Below the pieces are notes generated by a model that worked only from the letters and a program-made list of their open reading frames with translations, was not told the DNA's origin and searched no databases. Of a stretch of 64,000 bases of DNA, positions 17,519 through 27,021 are shown in pieces. Numbering within the stretch: position 1 is the stretch's first letter; each line of letters opens with the position of its first letter. The position numbers and the translations under genes were made by a program. This stretch comes from Corynebacterium tuberculostearicum (GTDB lineage: Bacteria > Actinomycetota > Actinomycetes > Mycobacteriales > Mycobacteriaceae): NCBI RefSeq assembly GCF_030506365.1, contig NZ_CP073092.1, positions 1,116,001 through 1,180,000 of the forward strand, in the 5' to 3' direction.

Positions 17519-18466
17519 TTAAGCCTCCGCCGGCTGGGCGGAGGTGGCCGAGGTCTTGCCAAAGGAGGCCTTGACCGCCATCACGATGGTGGCAACCACT
17601 ACGCCAAGCACCAGGCCGCAGACCATGGACATGCCGGTATCTGCCAGCCACGCCAAGGCGCCATTGGAGATCTTGTCGGTCACGGACGCAATGAACTCGT
17701 GGGGCTGATCCATACCGAATTCGTGCAGGCCCTTGACCACGATATGGCCGCCTACCCACAGCATGGCGGCGGTACCGATGACGCCGATGATATCGAGAAC
17801 GATCGGCATGCCCTTGACCAAGGCGTTGCCCACCGTGGACTTGCCATTGTGGCGCTTATTAAGGGCCATGCCAATATCGTCCATCTTGACCAAGAGGCCA
17901 ACGGCGCCGTAGACACCCAGGGTCAGTAAGATGCCGACGAAAATGAGGGCTGCCAGGCGCATCCAGAATGGCTGGTCGATGACCTCGTTTAAGGAGATAA
18001 CCATGATCTCAGATGACAAGATGAGGTCAGTGGTAATCGCGGACTTGACCAAGCTATCTTCGGCGTCTGCGCCCTTTTCCTGGACTGATTCAGTTTCCTT
18101 CTCTCGGTGGGGAAGAAGGTGATGCAGGATTTTTTCCGCGCCTTCAAAGCATAGATAGGTACCGCCGCACATTAAGATGGGCGTGAGCGCCCACGGCGCG
18201 ATCCAAGAGAGGATCATGGCGATGGGCAAGATGATTACGAGCTTATTGATGAGCGAGCCCTTGGTAATGCGCCAGATCATCGGCAACTCGCGCTGGGGCT
18301 TAATTCCCTCCACGTATTGTGGGGTTACGGCAGCATCGTCGACCACCACGCCTGCGGCCTTCACGGAGGTCTTGCCTGCAAGGGCGGCCACATCGTCAAC
18401 GCTAGAGGCAGCGGAGCGGGCGATCAGGGCGACGTCGTCAAGCAGAGCAAAAAGGCCACCGGCCAT
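17519..18466 (-). CDS. DUF808 family membrane protein (YedI-like)
   Basis: This 315-residue protein begins MAGGLFALLDDVALIARSAA, the hallmark of DUF808/YedI. Several transmembrane helices follow, for example LINKLVIILPIAMILSWIAP and LAALIFVGILLTLGVYGAVG. A charged loop at about residues 120-135 (HREKETESVQEKGADAEDSL) is cytoplasmic or external. The function of the family is unknown. AAGGA lies 7 nt before ATG 18464-18466. It is followed after 3 bases by the DUF402 gene on the same strand upstream, so the secreted protein, DUF402 and DUF808 genes probably form one unit read leftwards. Confidence 0.9.
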   Translation of the reverse strand: MAGGLFALLDDVALIARSAASSVDDVAALAGKTSVKAAGVVVDDAAVTPQYVEGIKPQRELPMIWRITKGSLINKLVIILPIAMILSWIAPWALTPILMCGGTYLCFEGAEKILHHLLPHREKETESVQEKGADAEDSLVKSAITTDLILSSEIMVISLNEVIDQPFWMRLAALIFVGILLTLGVYGAVGLLVKMDDIGMALNKRHNGKSTVGNALVKGMPIVLDIIGVIGTAAMLWVGGHIVVKGLHEFGMDQPHEFIASVTDKISNGALAWLADTGMSMVCGLVLGVVVATIVMAVKASFGKTSATSAQPAEA

Positions 18467-18469
18467 AAA

Positions 18470-19006
18470 TTATCCTTCTGGGGTTAGGGTGATGTTATCG
18501 GACCACGTTAAGTGTATTCCCTGATGCGCCAACCAAGCCATCGCATCGTCACCGCTGCGAGTAATGCCCTCGACTGCGGCAAGTGTAGTGTCGATGGCTT
18601 TCTCTGTGTCCTCGGCAGAAATCAAGCCGGCGGAGGCCGCGGCAGAGAGCTCATCAATATCGAGCACGGAAATGGGCTCGCTGCGGGTGGCAACAAGATC
18701 CACATAAAGATCGCGGGTGGTCCACACCGCGCCATCGCGCTGGATTTCGGCCACATCAATATAAAAGTCCTGGTGGACGTCCACCCCGGGGCGGAAGTGG
18801 AAGATATTCGCACGCAGGTTGAGATCGGGCAGCAGCCACGATTCCAGGTAACCAAAGCGCGGGTGATCGGCGCCGCGAGCCATGTAGAGGCCGAAATCCG
18901 TCTTGGTGTACGTGTCGACCTCGCGCAGGAATCCCTTGGGATCGGTATTGGTGTACTCGGCGGTATTAAAGGTCTCACGCTTGACCGGATGGAGATCCAC
19001 CGGCAT
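18470..19006 (-). CDS. DUF402 domain protein
   Basis: This 178-residue cytoplasmic protein starts MPVDLHPVKRETFNTAEYTN. The central part, ESWLLPDLNLRANIFHFRPG to DFYIDVAEIQRDG to TTRDLYVDLV, matches the DUF402 (YgaC/FomD-like) fold, whose members include nucleoside phosphatases/hydrolases with clustered acidic metal ligands. The activity here is inferred only from the fold. It starts directly at the base after the stop of the upstream secreted-protein gene and ends 3 bases before the DUF808 start region, so it lies in the middle of a three-gene unit. Confidence 0.85.
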   Translation of the reverse strand: MPVDLHPVKRETFNTAEYTNTDPKGFLREVDTYTKTDFGLYMARGADHPRFGYLESWLLPDLNLRANIFHFRPGVDVHQDFYIDVAEIQRDGAVWTTRDLYVDLVATRSEPISVLDIDELSAAASAGLISAEDTEKAIDTTLAAVEGITRSGDDAMAWLAHQGIHLTWSDNITLTPEG

Positions 19007-19735
19007 CTACTTCACCTCAAGGAAGGCGGCGGTCGGGGCGAAATTGCAGCGGGATTCCTGGGTGTTCACGCCGCCAGAAAGCAGCGCGATGACGGTGCCC
19101 TTGCCGGTCTGGGCGGTGCCGGACAAGGTGGTAGGGCCGTCCTGATTGATGCCGTTGTTATTCAGTGGGGTGACACCGCTGCGCAGGGTGTCTAGGTTGA
19201 ACCACTGCACGTTCATCCCGCCTTGTTCGCGCGCGGCAGGTGGGGTGCCGAGGGCGGTGAAGAGGAAGACGGTTTCGCCGGACTTTGCCCCCGGTGCCGG
19301 CATTTCGGTGGGGCCAGGAACGGCAATGGCCGAGCCCATGGCATCGCTGGTGCCGCCGATGCAGTGTGCGGAGACCGTGGGCCAGTAGAACTGGCGGAAG
19401 TTCGGGTTATTGCCTTCCGGCATGGCTACGCCGCCCTTGCCATCGCCGCCGCCGGCGAAGAATGCGAGGCCAGAGAGGATAGCGTTGCGAACGTCCTCGG
19501 GGATCCACGGTTGTGCCGCAAAAGCGCGAATACGATCCTGGGTTTCCTGATTGGGGCGGCCGAGCTCGTCCAGTGGGCTATGGGAGGACGCCTGCTGCAC
19601 CAAGGAAGAAAGATCTGGTGCGGAAGCCTGCGCTGGGGCGACGAGGGGAGAGGCGAGGCCGATGAGCGCGGCCGTGGCAGCGGCGATATAACCGGTGCGG
19701 CCGGACAGGTGCCAGGTGGTGCGGGCGTGGCTCAC
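19007..19735 (-). CDS. Secreted protein of unknown function
   Basis: This 242-residue protein starts at GTG 19733-19735 with AAGGAA 8 nt upstream. Residues 1-38 look like a Sec signal peptide with cleavage near PAQASA-PD. The mature part mentions no known catalytic motif. It has a Gly-rich stretch (FFAGGGDGKGG), a single CIGGTSDAMG region and a C-terminal SRCNFAPTAAFLEVK, so two cysteines could pair. Proteins like this occur in corynebacteria beside typA, but I cannot give a function. It is first in a unit with DUF402 and DUF808. Confidence 0.75.
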   Translation of the reverse strand: MSHARTTWHLSGRTGYIAAATAALIGLASPLVAPAQASAPDLSSLVQQASSHSPLDELGRPNQETQDRIRAFAAQPWIPEDVRNAILSGLAFFAGGGDGKGGVAMPEGNNPNFRQFYWPTVSAHCIGGTSDAMGSAIAVPGPTEMPAPGAKSGETVFLFTALGTPPAAREQGGMNVQWFNLDTLRSGVTPLNNNGINQDGPTTLSGTAQTGKGTVIALLSGGVNTQESRCNFAPTAAFLEVK

Positions 19736-20010
19736 GTTATCAATTCCTTGGGTGCGGTCTCGGGAAGGGCGGTTAAACCCCAGTTGTCACATTTGTAACA
19801 ATATTACCTACAGTAACGATAGTGATGGCTGGGGGAGTGTCAAGTGCTCTGGCAATCTATAAGATTTTTCGCCCGTTCTATACGGTGCGTTACGGGGTAA
19901 AGCCATCCCCAATGCTGCACTTGGCCCTTTAAGGGGGTATCGTGGGAGCTCGTTCAAGATCAATTTCGCGCGCGCAAGCGCTGTAGATCCTCCGAAGGAG
20001 AACCCCACTA

Positions 20011-21921
20011 GTGAGTAATACCGAGTTCCGTAATGTTGCCATCGTCGCGCACGTTGACCATGGCAAGACCACCCTGGTCAACGGCATGCTGGAGCAGTCC
20101 GGCGCCTTTGGTGACCACGGTGAACACACGGACCGCGTCATGGACTCCAATGATCAGGAGCGCGAGCGCGGCATTACCATTCTGGCCAAGAACACGGCGA
20201 TTCACCGCAAGGGTCTGGGCAAGGACGGCCAGGACCTGATTATTAACGTCATCGACACCCCAGGCCACGCCGACTTCGGTGGCGAGGTCGAGCGCGGTAT
20301 TTCCATGGTGGATGGCGTCGTCTTGCTCGTCGATGCCTCCGAGGGACCGCTGCCGCAGACCCGCTTCGTGCTCACCAAGGCACTGGAAGCCAAGCTGCCA
20401 GTTATCATCTGCGTGAACAAGACTGACCGCCCGGATGCCCGCATCGACGAGGTTGTCTCCGAATCCCAAGACCTCCTGCTGGAAATCGCCGCCGGCCTGG
20501 AGGATGAGGAAGCTGCAGCCGCCGCCGAGGAGCTGCTGGACCTGCCGGTTCTCTACGCTTCCGGCCGCGCCGGCGTTGCCGCCACCGAGAACCCAGGCGA
20601 TGGCAACGTCCCTGCGGGCGAGGATCTGCAGCCGCTTTTCGACGTCATCTATAACGTCCTCCCAGAGCCTTCCGCTACCGTCGACGCCCCACTGCAGGCG
20701 CACGTGACCAACCTGGACGCCTCCGACTTCCTAGGCCGTATCGCGCTGCTGCGTATCTACGCCGGCCGCATTAAGAAGGGCCAGCAGGTGGCCTGGATCC
20801 ACTACGACGAGGATGGCAACCAGCACACCAAGACCGTGAAGGTCGCCGAGCTGCTGCGTACCGTCGGCTTCGAGCGTCAGCCGGCCGAGGAAGCCATCGC
20901 CGGTGACATCGTGGCGATCTCCGGCATTTCTGACGTCATGATCGGTGACACCATCGCCGATCCGGAGCACCCTGAGGCTTTGCCGCGCATCACCGTAGAC
21001 GAGCCGGCCATCTCCATGACCATCGGCGTGAACACCTCCCCGATGGCAGGCCAGGGCGGCGGCGATAAGCTCACCGCGCGTATGGTCAAGGCCCGCTTGG
21101 AGCAAGAGCTCATCGGTAACGTTTCCCTGCGCGTGCTGCCTACCGAGCGTCCCGATGCTTGGGAGGTCCAGGGCCGTGGCGAAATGGCGCTGTCCGTGCT
21201 CATCGAGTCCATGCGTCGCGAGGGCTTCGAGCTGACCATCGGCAAGCCGCAGGTTGTGACCAAGGAAATCGACGGCAAGACCTACGAGCCATACGAGATC
21301 CTCACCATTGACTCCCCGTCCGAGCACCAGGGTGCTATCACCCAGCTGCTGGCCACCCGCAAGGGCCAGATGCAGGCCATGGACGTGCGCGAGGGCGACT
21401 GGGTACGCATGACCTTCCGCGTTCCTGCCCGCGGCCTCATCGGCTTCCGCACCCAGTTCATGACGGAGACCCGCGGTGCCGGAATCGCTAACTCCATCTC
21501 TGACGGCCTGGATGTCTGGGCCGGCGAGATCAAGTCCCGCCCGACCGGTTCCCTGGTGGCTGACCGCACCGGTCAGATCACCCAGTACGCGCTGATGCAG
21601 CTGGCTGACCGCGGCAACTTCTTCGTCGAGCCGGGCGCCGAGGCTTATGAGGGCATGGTCGTTGGTGCCAATAACCGCGATGAGGATATTGACATCAACA
21701 TCACCAAGGAAAAGAAGCTGACCAATATGCGCTCCGCTACTGCGGATGCCACCGTCACCCTGGCTAAGGCGCACACCCTCTCCTTGGAAGAAGCACTGGA
21801 ATTCTGTGGTAACGACGAGTGCGTCGAGGTCGCCCCGGACGTCCTGCGCGTGCGCAAGGTGGAGCTTTCCGCTACCGACCGCAAGCGTGCTGCTGCTCGC
21901 AAGAAGCAGATGAATAAGTAA
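20011..21921 (+). CDS. typA: Ribosome-associated GTPase TypA/BipA
   Basis: This 636-residue translational GTPase starts at GTG 20011, with GAAGGAG at 19994-20000. Motifs are AHVDHGKTTLVNGM (P-loop), RERGITILAKNTA (switch I), DTPGHADFGGEVERG (G3) and VNKTDRPDAR (G4). The EF-G-like beta-barrel and domain V follow, then the BipA-specific C-terminal domain with GEIKSRPTGSLVADRTG and VGANNRDEDIDINITKEKK. It binds the 70S ribosome at the GTPase centre and helps 50S assembly and stress growth. Its position next to lpqW and mshB matches other actinobacteria. Confidence 0.96.
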   Translation: MSNTEFRNVAIVAHVDHGKTTLVNGMLEQSGAFGDHGEHTDRVMDSNDQERERGITILAKNTAIHRKGLGKDGQDLIINVIDTPGHADFGGEVERGISMVDGVVLLVDASEGPLPQTRFVLTKALEAKLPVIICVNKTDRPDARIDEVVSESQDLLLEIAAGLEDEEAAAAAEELLDLPVLYASGRAGVAATENPGDGNVPAGEDLQPLFDVIYNVLPEPSATVDAPLQAHVTNLDASDFLGRIALLRIYAGRIKKGQQVAWIHYDEDGNQHTKTVKVAELLRTVGFERQPAEEAIAGDIVAISGISDVMIGDTIADPEHPEALPRITVDEPAISMTIGVNTSPMAGQGGGDKLTARMVKARLEQELIGNVSLRVLPTERPDAWEVQGRGEMALSVLIESMRREGFELTIGKPQVVTKEIDGKTYEPYEILTIDSPSEHQGAITQLLATRKGQMQAMDVREGDWVRMTFRVPARGLIGFRTQFMTETRGAGIANSISDGLDVWAGEIKSRPTGSLVADRTGQITQYALMQLADRGNFFVEPGAEAYEGMVVGANNRDEDIDINITKEKKLTNMRSATADATVTLAKAHTLSLEEALEFCGNDECVEVAPDVLRVRKVELSATDRKRAAARKKQMNK

Positions 21922-21932
21922 TAAGCCGCACC

Positions 21933-22595
21933 CTAGGTGGTGGTGATTGCCGCTGATGTGGCCACCATCGCCGCAACCGCTGCCGCCTCCTCAACTACGG
22001 CCTTGACCGCTGTGGAGGCGGTTTTGTCATACTCGACCTCCTTTTTGATTTCCTGAATGCGTGCCCGCATCTCCCGGCGCTTCATTCCCTCCGCATTGTT
22101 TTTCAGCAGGGTATAGGCGCCGCTGACCTCGCGGAGAATATCGAGAATAATGACGTCATTGACCACGGCTGGGCGCTGCGCCTCCAGCACCGCAACCAAC
22201 CGTTCGCGCAGTTCCTTTTCCAGTTCTAGGTCCGTCATGATGTAGCGGTCGCCGCTTATCTGCCACCACTTGGCCTTTTCCACGTCGAGTTGACCATTCG
22301 CGTGGAAATCCAACGCGATGATTTTCCGCGGGGTAAACCACGAGGCCTCCAAGAGGCTCTGCATGCGGGTGGCCTTGTGTTGCTGCAGCTCCTCCCAAGC
22401 CCACGCCAAGACGGGGTGCTCTGGGCGCTGTGGAGTGGTCTCTACCTTCTTTTTCTCACCGAGCTCTACGTGCCCGCCCAGCAGCAGGTCCGTGAGTACG
22501 GTGGCGCGCAGGGCGGCCTCATTATTGGATACCCAGTCTTCCTTCTTGCCGTTGTCCTTGGTCAGTAGAAGGAACATTTCTTGGCAGATGAGCAT
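21933..22595 (-). CDS. GPP34 (GOLPH3/Vps74-like) family protein
   Basis: This 220-residue protein starts MLICQEMFLLLTKDNGKKED, the typical beginning of bacterial GPP34 proteins, and continues LRATVLTDLLLGGHVELGEK and HPVLAWAWEELQ. Residues DRYIMTDLELEKELRERLVAVLEA and VNDVIILDILREVSGAYTLL form the helical body. Eukaryotic relatives bind phosphatidylinositol-4-phosphate at the Golgi, and many actinobacteria carry copies of unknown role. AAGGAGG precedes the ATG. The Ala/Thr-rich C-terminus (about the last 30 residues) is likely disordered. It is convergent with typA, 11 bases apart. Confidence 0.82.
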   Translation of the reverse strand: MLICQEMFLLLTKDNGKKEDWVSNNEAALRATVLTDLLLGGHVELGEKKKVETTPQRPEHPVLAWAWEELQQHKATRMQSLLEASWFTPRKIIALDFHANGQLDVEKAKWWQISGDRYIMTDLELEKELRERLVAVLEAQRPAVVNDVIILDILREVSGAYTLLKNNAEGMKRREMRARIQEIKKEVEYDKTASTAVKAVVEEAAAVAAMVATSAAITTT

Positions 22596-22670
22596 TGGGG
22601 CCTCCTTAAAAGTTGCGGTCTATGGCCGAGTCTAGCGCCAATAATCTTCGTTTCGGCGGGGTAGAGGGAC

Positions 22671-22676
22671 TAAAGT
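22671..22676 (+). promoter_or_regulatory. Probable -10 element of lpqW
   Basis: TAAAGT lies 8 nt before ATG 22685, fitting a leaderless transcript. Confidence 0.5.
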
Positions 22677-22684
22677 AGTCCGCG

Positions 22685-24316
22685 ATGAAAAACAATCCGG
22701 CTTCACCAAGGCGCGCGGCGTCGGCAATCGCAGCGGTACTCAGCACCGCCAGCCTTGCCTTCCTTAGCGCCTGCGCGGCTAACCCCGGCCCACCACCGGT
22801 GGTGGAGGACAATGCCTCCGTGCTGCAAGAAGATCAGACCACCAGCACGCCAACCCCGGAAGAAGAGCAGCCGCAGGATGCTGACTCCGCCAAGCGCCCC
22901 ACCATCTCGGTGGGCGTGGATCCCTTGCGCGCGGGATTGAACCCGCACCTGGTGGCCAATAACTCCGAGCTGGTCGACCAGATTGCAGAACTGGTGCTGC
23001 CCTCAGCGTTCCACAATGGGCAAAGGGACGCCGATATCCTCGAATCCGCCTCTGAGGTCATCGCGCCTAAGGGCGTGGCGCAGCGGGTGCGCTACGTCAT
23101 TGCCTCGCCCGCACAATGGTCCGATGGCACACCCATTTCCGGCGCGGACTTTAGCTACCTGTGGAAGCAGATGACCACCACCGCCGGTGTGCGCGATCCC
23201 GCCGGCTACCACGCCATATCGGCCGTCAATACCTCCGATGGCGGCCGCGTAGTCACCGTGGACTTTTCCCAGAAGGTGAAAGATTGGCACCTGCTTTTTC
23301 ATAATTTGCTGCCTTCCCACCTGCTGCAGGACGATAACTTTGGCTCTGCTTTAGCCGATAAGATTCCGGCATCGGCCGGGCGCTTCCTCGTCGACAGCGT
23401 GGACCGCGGCCGCGGAGTCATTACCTTGAACCGGAACGACCGCTTCTGGGGTGCTAATCCGGCGCAGGTGGACGTCATCCAGCTGCGCGAGGTGCGTGAT
23501 AGCACCCAGGCGCTTAATATGCTGCGCTCCGGGCAGATTGGTTTCGCGGACTTCACTCCGGGCCAAACCTCGCAGGAGGCACTGGGCCTTTTAGCGCATG
23601 TTTCCGATAAAGCCCTGACCCGCCCGCGTCAACTGCGCCTGCACATGTCCACCGCGGATGGAGCACTAGAAGAAAGGGCAGCACGCCGCGGATTGGCCTC
23701 GCTGATTGACACGGACCAGGTCGCGCGTTTGGCCACCGGCCGCGCTTCCAACCTTGAGCCCGGGAACAACCCTATAAGTAAGGACACGGATCTCACTGCG
23801 CTGCGCACCCGCGCTAGTAAAAAGCCGATTCGCTTTGCGGTAGACCCCACCAGCCCCACGGCTTTGGCCGCAGCCACTACGCTCTACGACATCCTCGAAG
23901 CCCATGGGATCGATGCTGAGGTGGTTTCCGAGCGCCTGACTACAATAACTTCCAAGCTTTTGCCAGAAGGCGAAGTGGATGCGGTGGTGACCTGGGAGGA
24001 TATTTCCCTGAACTCGCTGGCCGCGGCAAATATCTTCAGCTGCGATGACAAGCAGCCGCTCGCCGGCGACCTGTCCGGAATCTGCCCGGAGAACGCGGAT
24101 GAGATTCGCGAGGAGATTTTGTCCGGCGCCATGAGCCCGAAGGAAGCCCTCGGCCGCATTCGCGATGTGAACTCTAAGGAGGCCCTCTACGTGCCTTTGG
24201 TGGATGAGACGCGTATCCACGCGCTCGGGGAGGGTATTGTAGGCCCCGGCCAAAGCATTGATGATTGGGACGAGGGTCTTATCACCGCGCCCCGCTGGAG
24301 GATAGATGAAGACTAA
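22685..24316 (+). CDS. lpqW: LpqW-like lipoprotein of the peptide-binding (ABC type 5) family
   Basis: This 543-residue protein has a signal peptide and lipobox LSAC near residue 30, so it is a surface lipoprotein. The mature domain is an OppA/DppA-like fold, with YVIASPAQWSDGTPISGADF and ITLNRNDRFWGANPAQVDVI as family stretches. No ABC permease genes are adjacent. The place between typA and mshB matches lpqW of mycobacteria and corynebacteria, where it regulates mannosyltransfer in lipomannan/lipoarabinomannan synthesis and does not import peptides. The function is inferred from synteny. It overlaps mshB by 11 bases. Confidence 0.88.
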   Translation: MKNNPASPRRAASAIAAVLSTASLAFLSACAANPGPPPVVEDNASVLQEDQTTSTPTPEEEQPQDADSAKRPTISVGVDPLRAGLNPHLVANNSELVDQIAELVLPSAFHNGQRDADILESASEVIAPKGVAQRVRYVIASPAQWSDGTPISGADFSYLWKQMTTTAGVRDPAGYHAISAVNTSDGGRVVTVDFSQKVKDWHLLFHNLLPSHLLQDDNFGSALADKIPASAGRFLVDSVDRGRGVITLNRNDRFWGANPAQVDVIQLREVRDSTQALNMLRSGQIGFADFTPGQTSQEALGLLAHVSDKALTRPRQLRLHMSTADGALEERAARRGLASLIDTDQVARLATGRASNLEPGNNPISKDTDLTALRTRASKKPIRFAVDPTSPTALAAATTLYDILEAHGIDAEVVSERLTTITSKLLPEGEVDAVVTWEDISLNSLAAANIFSCDDKQPLAGDLSGICPENADEIREEILSGAMSPKEALGRIRDVNSKEALYVPLVDETRIHALGEGIVGPGQSIDDWDEGLITAPRWRIDED

Positions 24317-25175
24317 GGACCTAACCGGCTACCGCGTGGTGGCAGTGCACGCCCACCCGGATGATGAAACCCTCTTTATGGGTGGCACCCTGGCAACCCT
24401 AGCCGCACGCGGCGCCGAGGTTATCGTCATTACGCTTACCTTGGGCGAGGACGGCGAGGTCATCGGCGAGCCTTACCAAGGCTTGGCCGATCATGATCAG
24501 CTCGGCGGTTTCCGCGCCCGCGAATTAGCCAATGCCCTCGATGCCCTGGGCGTCAAGGGGATCCAGCTGGGCGGGTTCGGCCACTTCCATGACTCCGGCA
24601 TGGCAGGCTCTCCCTCGCACGAGAACCCGCGTGCACTGGTCAATCGCATCGAGGAAGCGGCCGATTTCCTGAGCGACGAGCTCGAGGCCATCCAGCCCCA
24701 CGCCATCTTGACCTACGGGCCCGATGGTGGCTACGGGCACCCAGACCACATTGCGGTGCATAAGGCGGTGATGAAGGCGGCGTCGCCAAGCACGCGCATT
24801 TGGTACGGCATTTTTGAACGCGCCGCCAATTATGCCGGCCTGGACACCCTGGATGCGCCGGCCGGGTGGACCGAGCCCAGCCAAGAGTACTTGGACAATT
24901 TCACTAACGAGGGCGCGGATGTCACCGTCGCTCTTTCCGACGCCGCCCTTGACGCCAAGCGCAGCGCCATGCGCGCCCACGCCTCCCAAATCTGGGTGGC
25001 CGATGGCTCCACGACCCGCACCAACCCCGAGGCCGCCGTGGCCGCGCTGCACGAACCCGAGCACGTGTCCGGAGCCTACGGTCTATCCAACCTGCTGGTC
25101 ATGCCGTTGCTGCGCGCCGAGTACTTCCAGCTGGGCCAGGGCGAGCCGGCCGACGACCTGTTGGGCGGCCTGTAA
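24306..25175 (+). CDS. mshB: N-acetyl-1-D-myo-inositol-2-amino-2-deoxy-alpha-D-glucopyranoside deacetylase
   Basis: This 289-residue zinc hydrolase removes acetyl from GlcNAc-inositol in mycothiol synthesis, so the organism makes mycothiol. AHPDDETLFMGGTLA carries the zinc ligands His and Asp plus the catalytic Asp, and GHPDHIAVHKAV carries the last zinc His. The length fits MshB and not the longer Mca. ATG 24306 lies inside the lpqW 3' end with GGAGG just before it. It shares one base with the next start (TAATG at 25173-25177). Confidence 0.93.
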   Translation: MKTKDLTGYRVVAVHAHPDDETLFMGGTLATLAARGAEVIVITLTLGEDGEVIGEPYQGLADHDQLGGFRARELANALDALGVKGIQLGGFGHFHDSGMAGSPSHENPRALVNRIEEAADFLSDELEAIQPHAILTYGPDGGYGHPDHIAVHKAVMKAASPSTRIWYGIFERAANYAGLDTLDAPAGWTEPSQEYLDNFTNEGADVTVALSDAALDAKRSAMRAHASQIWVADGSTTRTNPEAAVAALHEPEHVSGAYGLSNLLVMPLLRAEYFQLGQGEPADDLLGGL

Positions 25176-25552
25176 TGCGCACGGATTATAGCCGCGGCGA
25201 GCAGGTCACCGGCCTAGTGTGGCTGGCCATCGGCGCCTTGCTGTCGGTCTTCCTCGAGGTCATCTACCTCACTGCGCGCATTCCGCTGTCTAGCGGCGCG
25301 AGCGTGGCCTTTCCCATCACCATCCTGCTTGCGTGGTGGTTTAACTCCGTGCTCACCCGCACCGCCCGGCTATGGAGCTCTGCGCCGATGGTCGGCGCCA
25401 TCCCGCTTATCGTCTGGTGCCTGGGGTTTTTCGCCTTCATGCTCCTCGTACCGATGACAGGAGACATGCTCTTGGCCAATAATATTCTCAGCCTGCTCCT
25501 GCTTTTGGCCGGGATAGGCGGGGGCGTTTGGCCATTTTTCAAGCAGAAGTGA
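25175..25552 (+). CDS. Small membrane protein of unknown function
   Basis: This 125-residue protein starts at an ATG that overlaps the mshB TAA. It has about four hydrophobic helices, for example LVWLAIGALLSVFLEVIYLT and LIVWCLGFFAFMLLVP. A similar small membrane gene follows mshB in other corynebacteria and mycobacteria. No motif gives a function. Tight coupling suggests co-expression with lpqW and mshB. Confidence 0.8.
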   Translation: MRTDYSRGEQVTGLVWLAIGALLSVFLEVIYLTARIPLSSGASVAFPITILLAWWFNSVLTRTARLWSSAPMVGAIPLIVWCLGFFAFMLLVPMTGDMLLANNILSLLLLLAGIGGGVWPFFKQK

Positions 25553-25605
25553 CATACTGTTAAACATCCCAAATCCGAGACATCAGGAAGTTTCAAGGAA
25601 TCTCC

Positions 25606-25929
25606 ATGACTTATACGATCGCACAGCCTTGCGTTGACGTAATGGACCGCGGCTGCGTTGAGGAATGCCCTGTTGACTGCATCTACGAGGGCAAGCGCAT
25701 GCTCTACATCCACCCGGATGAGTGCGTGGACTGCGGTGCCTGCGAGCCCGCATGCCCGGTTGAGGCCATCTTCTACGAGGATGATGTTCCCGATGAGTGG
25801 CTGGACTACAACGACGCCAACGCCGCTTTCTTCGATGACCTAGGCTCCCCGGGCGGAGCGGCGGCCCTCGGCCCGCAGGACTTTGACGTCCCGATGATTG
25901 CCGCGCTTCCGCCACAGAATCAGGAGTAA
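25606..25929 (+). CDS. fdxC: 7Fe-type ferredoxin
   Basis: This 107-residue acidic ferredoxin has the pattern [17 protein letters not shown] followed by [16 protein letters not shown]. Those are the [3Fe-4S]/[4Fe-4S] clusters of mycobacterial FdxC. It carries low-potential electrons in the cytoplasm, and the partner is not apparent here. AAGGAA lies 5 nt before ATG 25606. It sits 3 bases before dapC, as in other actinobacteria. Confidence 0.95.
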   Translation: MTYTIAQPCVDVMDRGCVEECPVDCIYEGKRMLYIHPDECVDCGACEPACPVEAIFYEDDVPDEWLDYNDANAAFFDDLGSPGGAAALGPQDFDVPMIAALPPQNQE

Positions 25930-25932
25930 GAC

Positions 25933-27021
25933 ATGGCACGCACACCGCTAGGAAAGACGCTTCCAGACTTCCCCTGGGATTCGCTGGCCGGCGCCAAGAA
26001 GAAGGCCCAGGCCCACCCGGGTGGAATCGTTGACCTCTCGGTGGGCAGCCCCGTTGACCCTGTATCCCCAGGCGTGCAGCTTGCGTTGACTGCAGCCGCG
26101 CAGAACCCTGGTTACCCTCAGACAGCCGGCACCCCGGAGCTGCGCGAGGCCATCGCCGCCGCGCTCACCCGCCGCTATAACATGCAGGTTGACCGCGTCC
26201 TACCGGTGGTCGGCACCAAAGAGGCCATCGCCTGGCTGCCCACGCTTCTGGGTATGCGCGGCGAGACCGTCGCCTTCCCCTCGGTGGCCTATCCCACCTA
26301 TGAGGTGGGCGCCTTGCTCGCCGGCGCCACGCCGCTGCGCGCGGATTCCGATTTCCAGGATGCCTCCCTGGTCTTTTTGAATTCGCCGTCCAATCCCACC
26401 GGCCGCGTCCTCGGCGTGGAGGAGCTGCGCCGCATCGTGGCGTGGGCGCGCGAGAACGGCGCCATCATCGCCTCCGATGAGTGCTATATGAGCCTGGGCT
26501 GGAACGACGATAATCCGCCGGTGTCCATCCTCGATCCGCGCGTGACCGATGGCGATAACACCGGGCTCATCGCCATGCATTCGCTGTCCAAGACCGCGAA
26601 TATGGCCGCTTACCGCGCCGGCTTCTTCGCGGGTGATAACGATCTCATCGCCGAGCTGCTCCAGCTGCGCAAGCACGCCGGCCTCATCGTTCCCGGTCCC
26701 ATCCAGGCCGCCATGGTCGCCGCGCTCAACGACGACGACACCGAGGCCCTCCAGCGCAACCGCTACGCCTCCCGCCGTGCGGTGCTTATGCACGCGCTTG
26801 TCGACGCCGGCTTCACCATCGACCACTCCGATGCCGGCATGTACTTGTGGGCCACCCGTGGCGAGAATTGCCGCGAGACCATCGACTGGCTGGCTGAGCG
26901 CGGCATCCTCGCTGCCCCGGGCGACTTCTACGGCCCGGCCGGAGAGAAGCACGTGCGTATCGGCCTCAATGGCACCGATGAGCGCATCGATGCCGCCGTG
27001 GACCGCCTCGCCGGTGCCTAA
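25933..27021 (+). CDS. dapC: N-succinyldiaminopimelate aminotransferase
   Basis: This 362-residue class I/II PLP aminotransferase of the succinylase branch of lysine/diaminopimelate synthesis shows GTPELREAIAAAL, NSPSNPTGRVL, ASDECYMSLGW and SLSKTANMAAYRAGFFAGD, whose Lys binds PLP. RIGLNGTDERIDAAVDRLA is the C-terminal substrate-carboxylate region. It acts between DapD and DapE, both also in this window, on the way to cell-wall meso-DAP. It follows fdxC closely, and its 3' end overlaps the next gene by 8 bases. Confidence 0.93.
   Translation: MARTPLGKTLPDFPWDSLAGAKKKAQAHPGGIVDLSVGSPVDPVSPGVQLALTAAAQNPGYPQTAGTPELREAIAAALTRRYNMQVDRVLPVVGTKEAIAWLPTLLGMRGETVAFPSVAYPTYEVGALLAGATPLRADSDFQDASLVFLNSPSNPTGRVLGVEELRRIVAWARENGAIIASDECYMSLGWNDDNPPVSILDPRVTDGDNTGLIAMHSLSKTANMAAYRAGFFAGDNDLIAELLQLRKHAGLIVPGPIQAAMVAALNDDDTEALQRNRYASRRAVLMHALVDAGFTIDHSDAGMYLWATRGENCRETIDWLAERGILAAPGDFYGPAGEKHVRIGLNGTDERIDAAVDRLAGA

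Noticed and set aside
26549..27013. N-terminal extension of the pseudouridine synthase into dapC
   Set aside because: That part is only a shadow of dapC codons; GTG 27014 gives a normal-sized enzyme.
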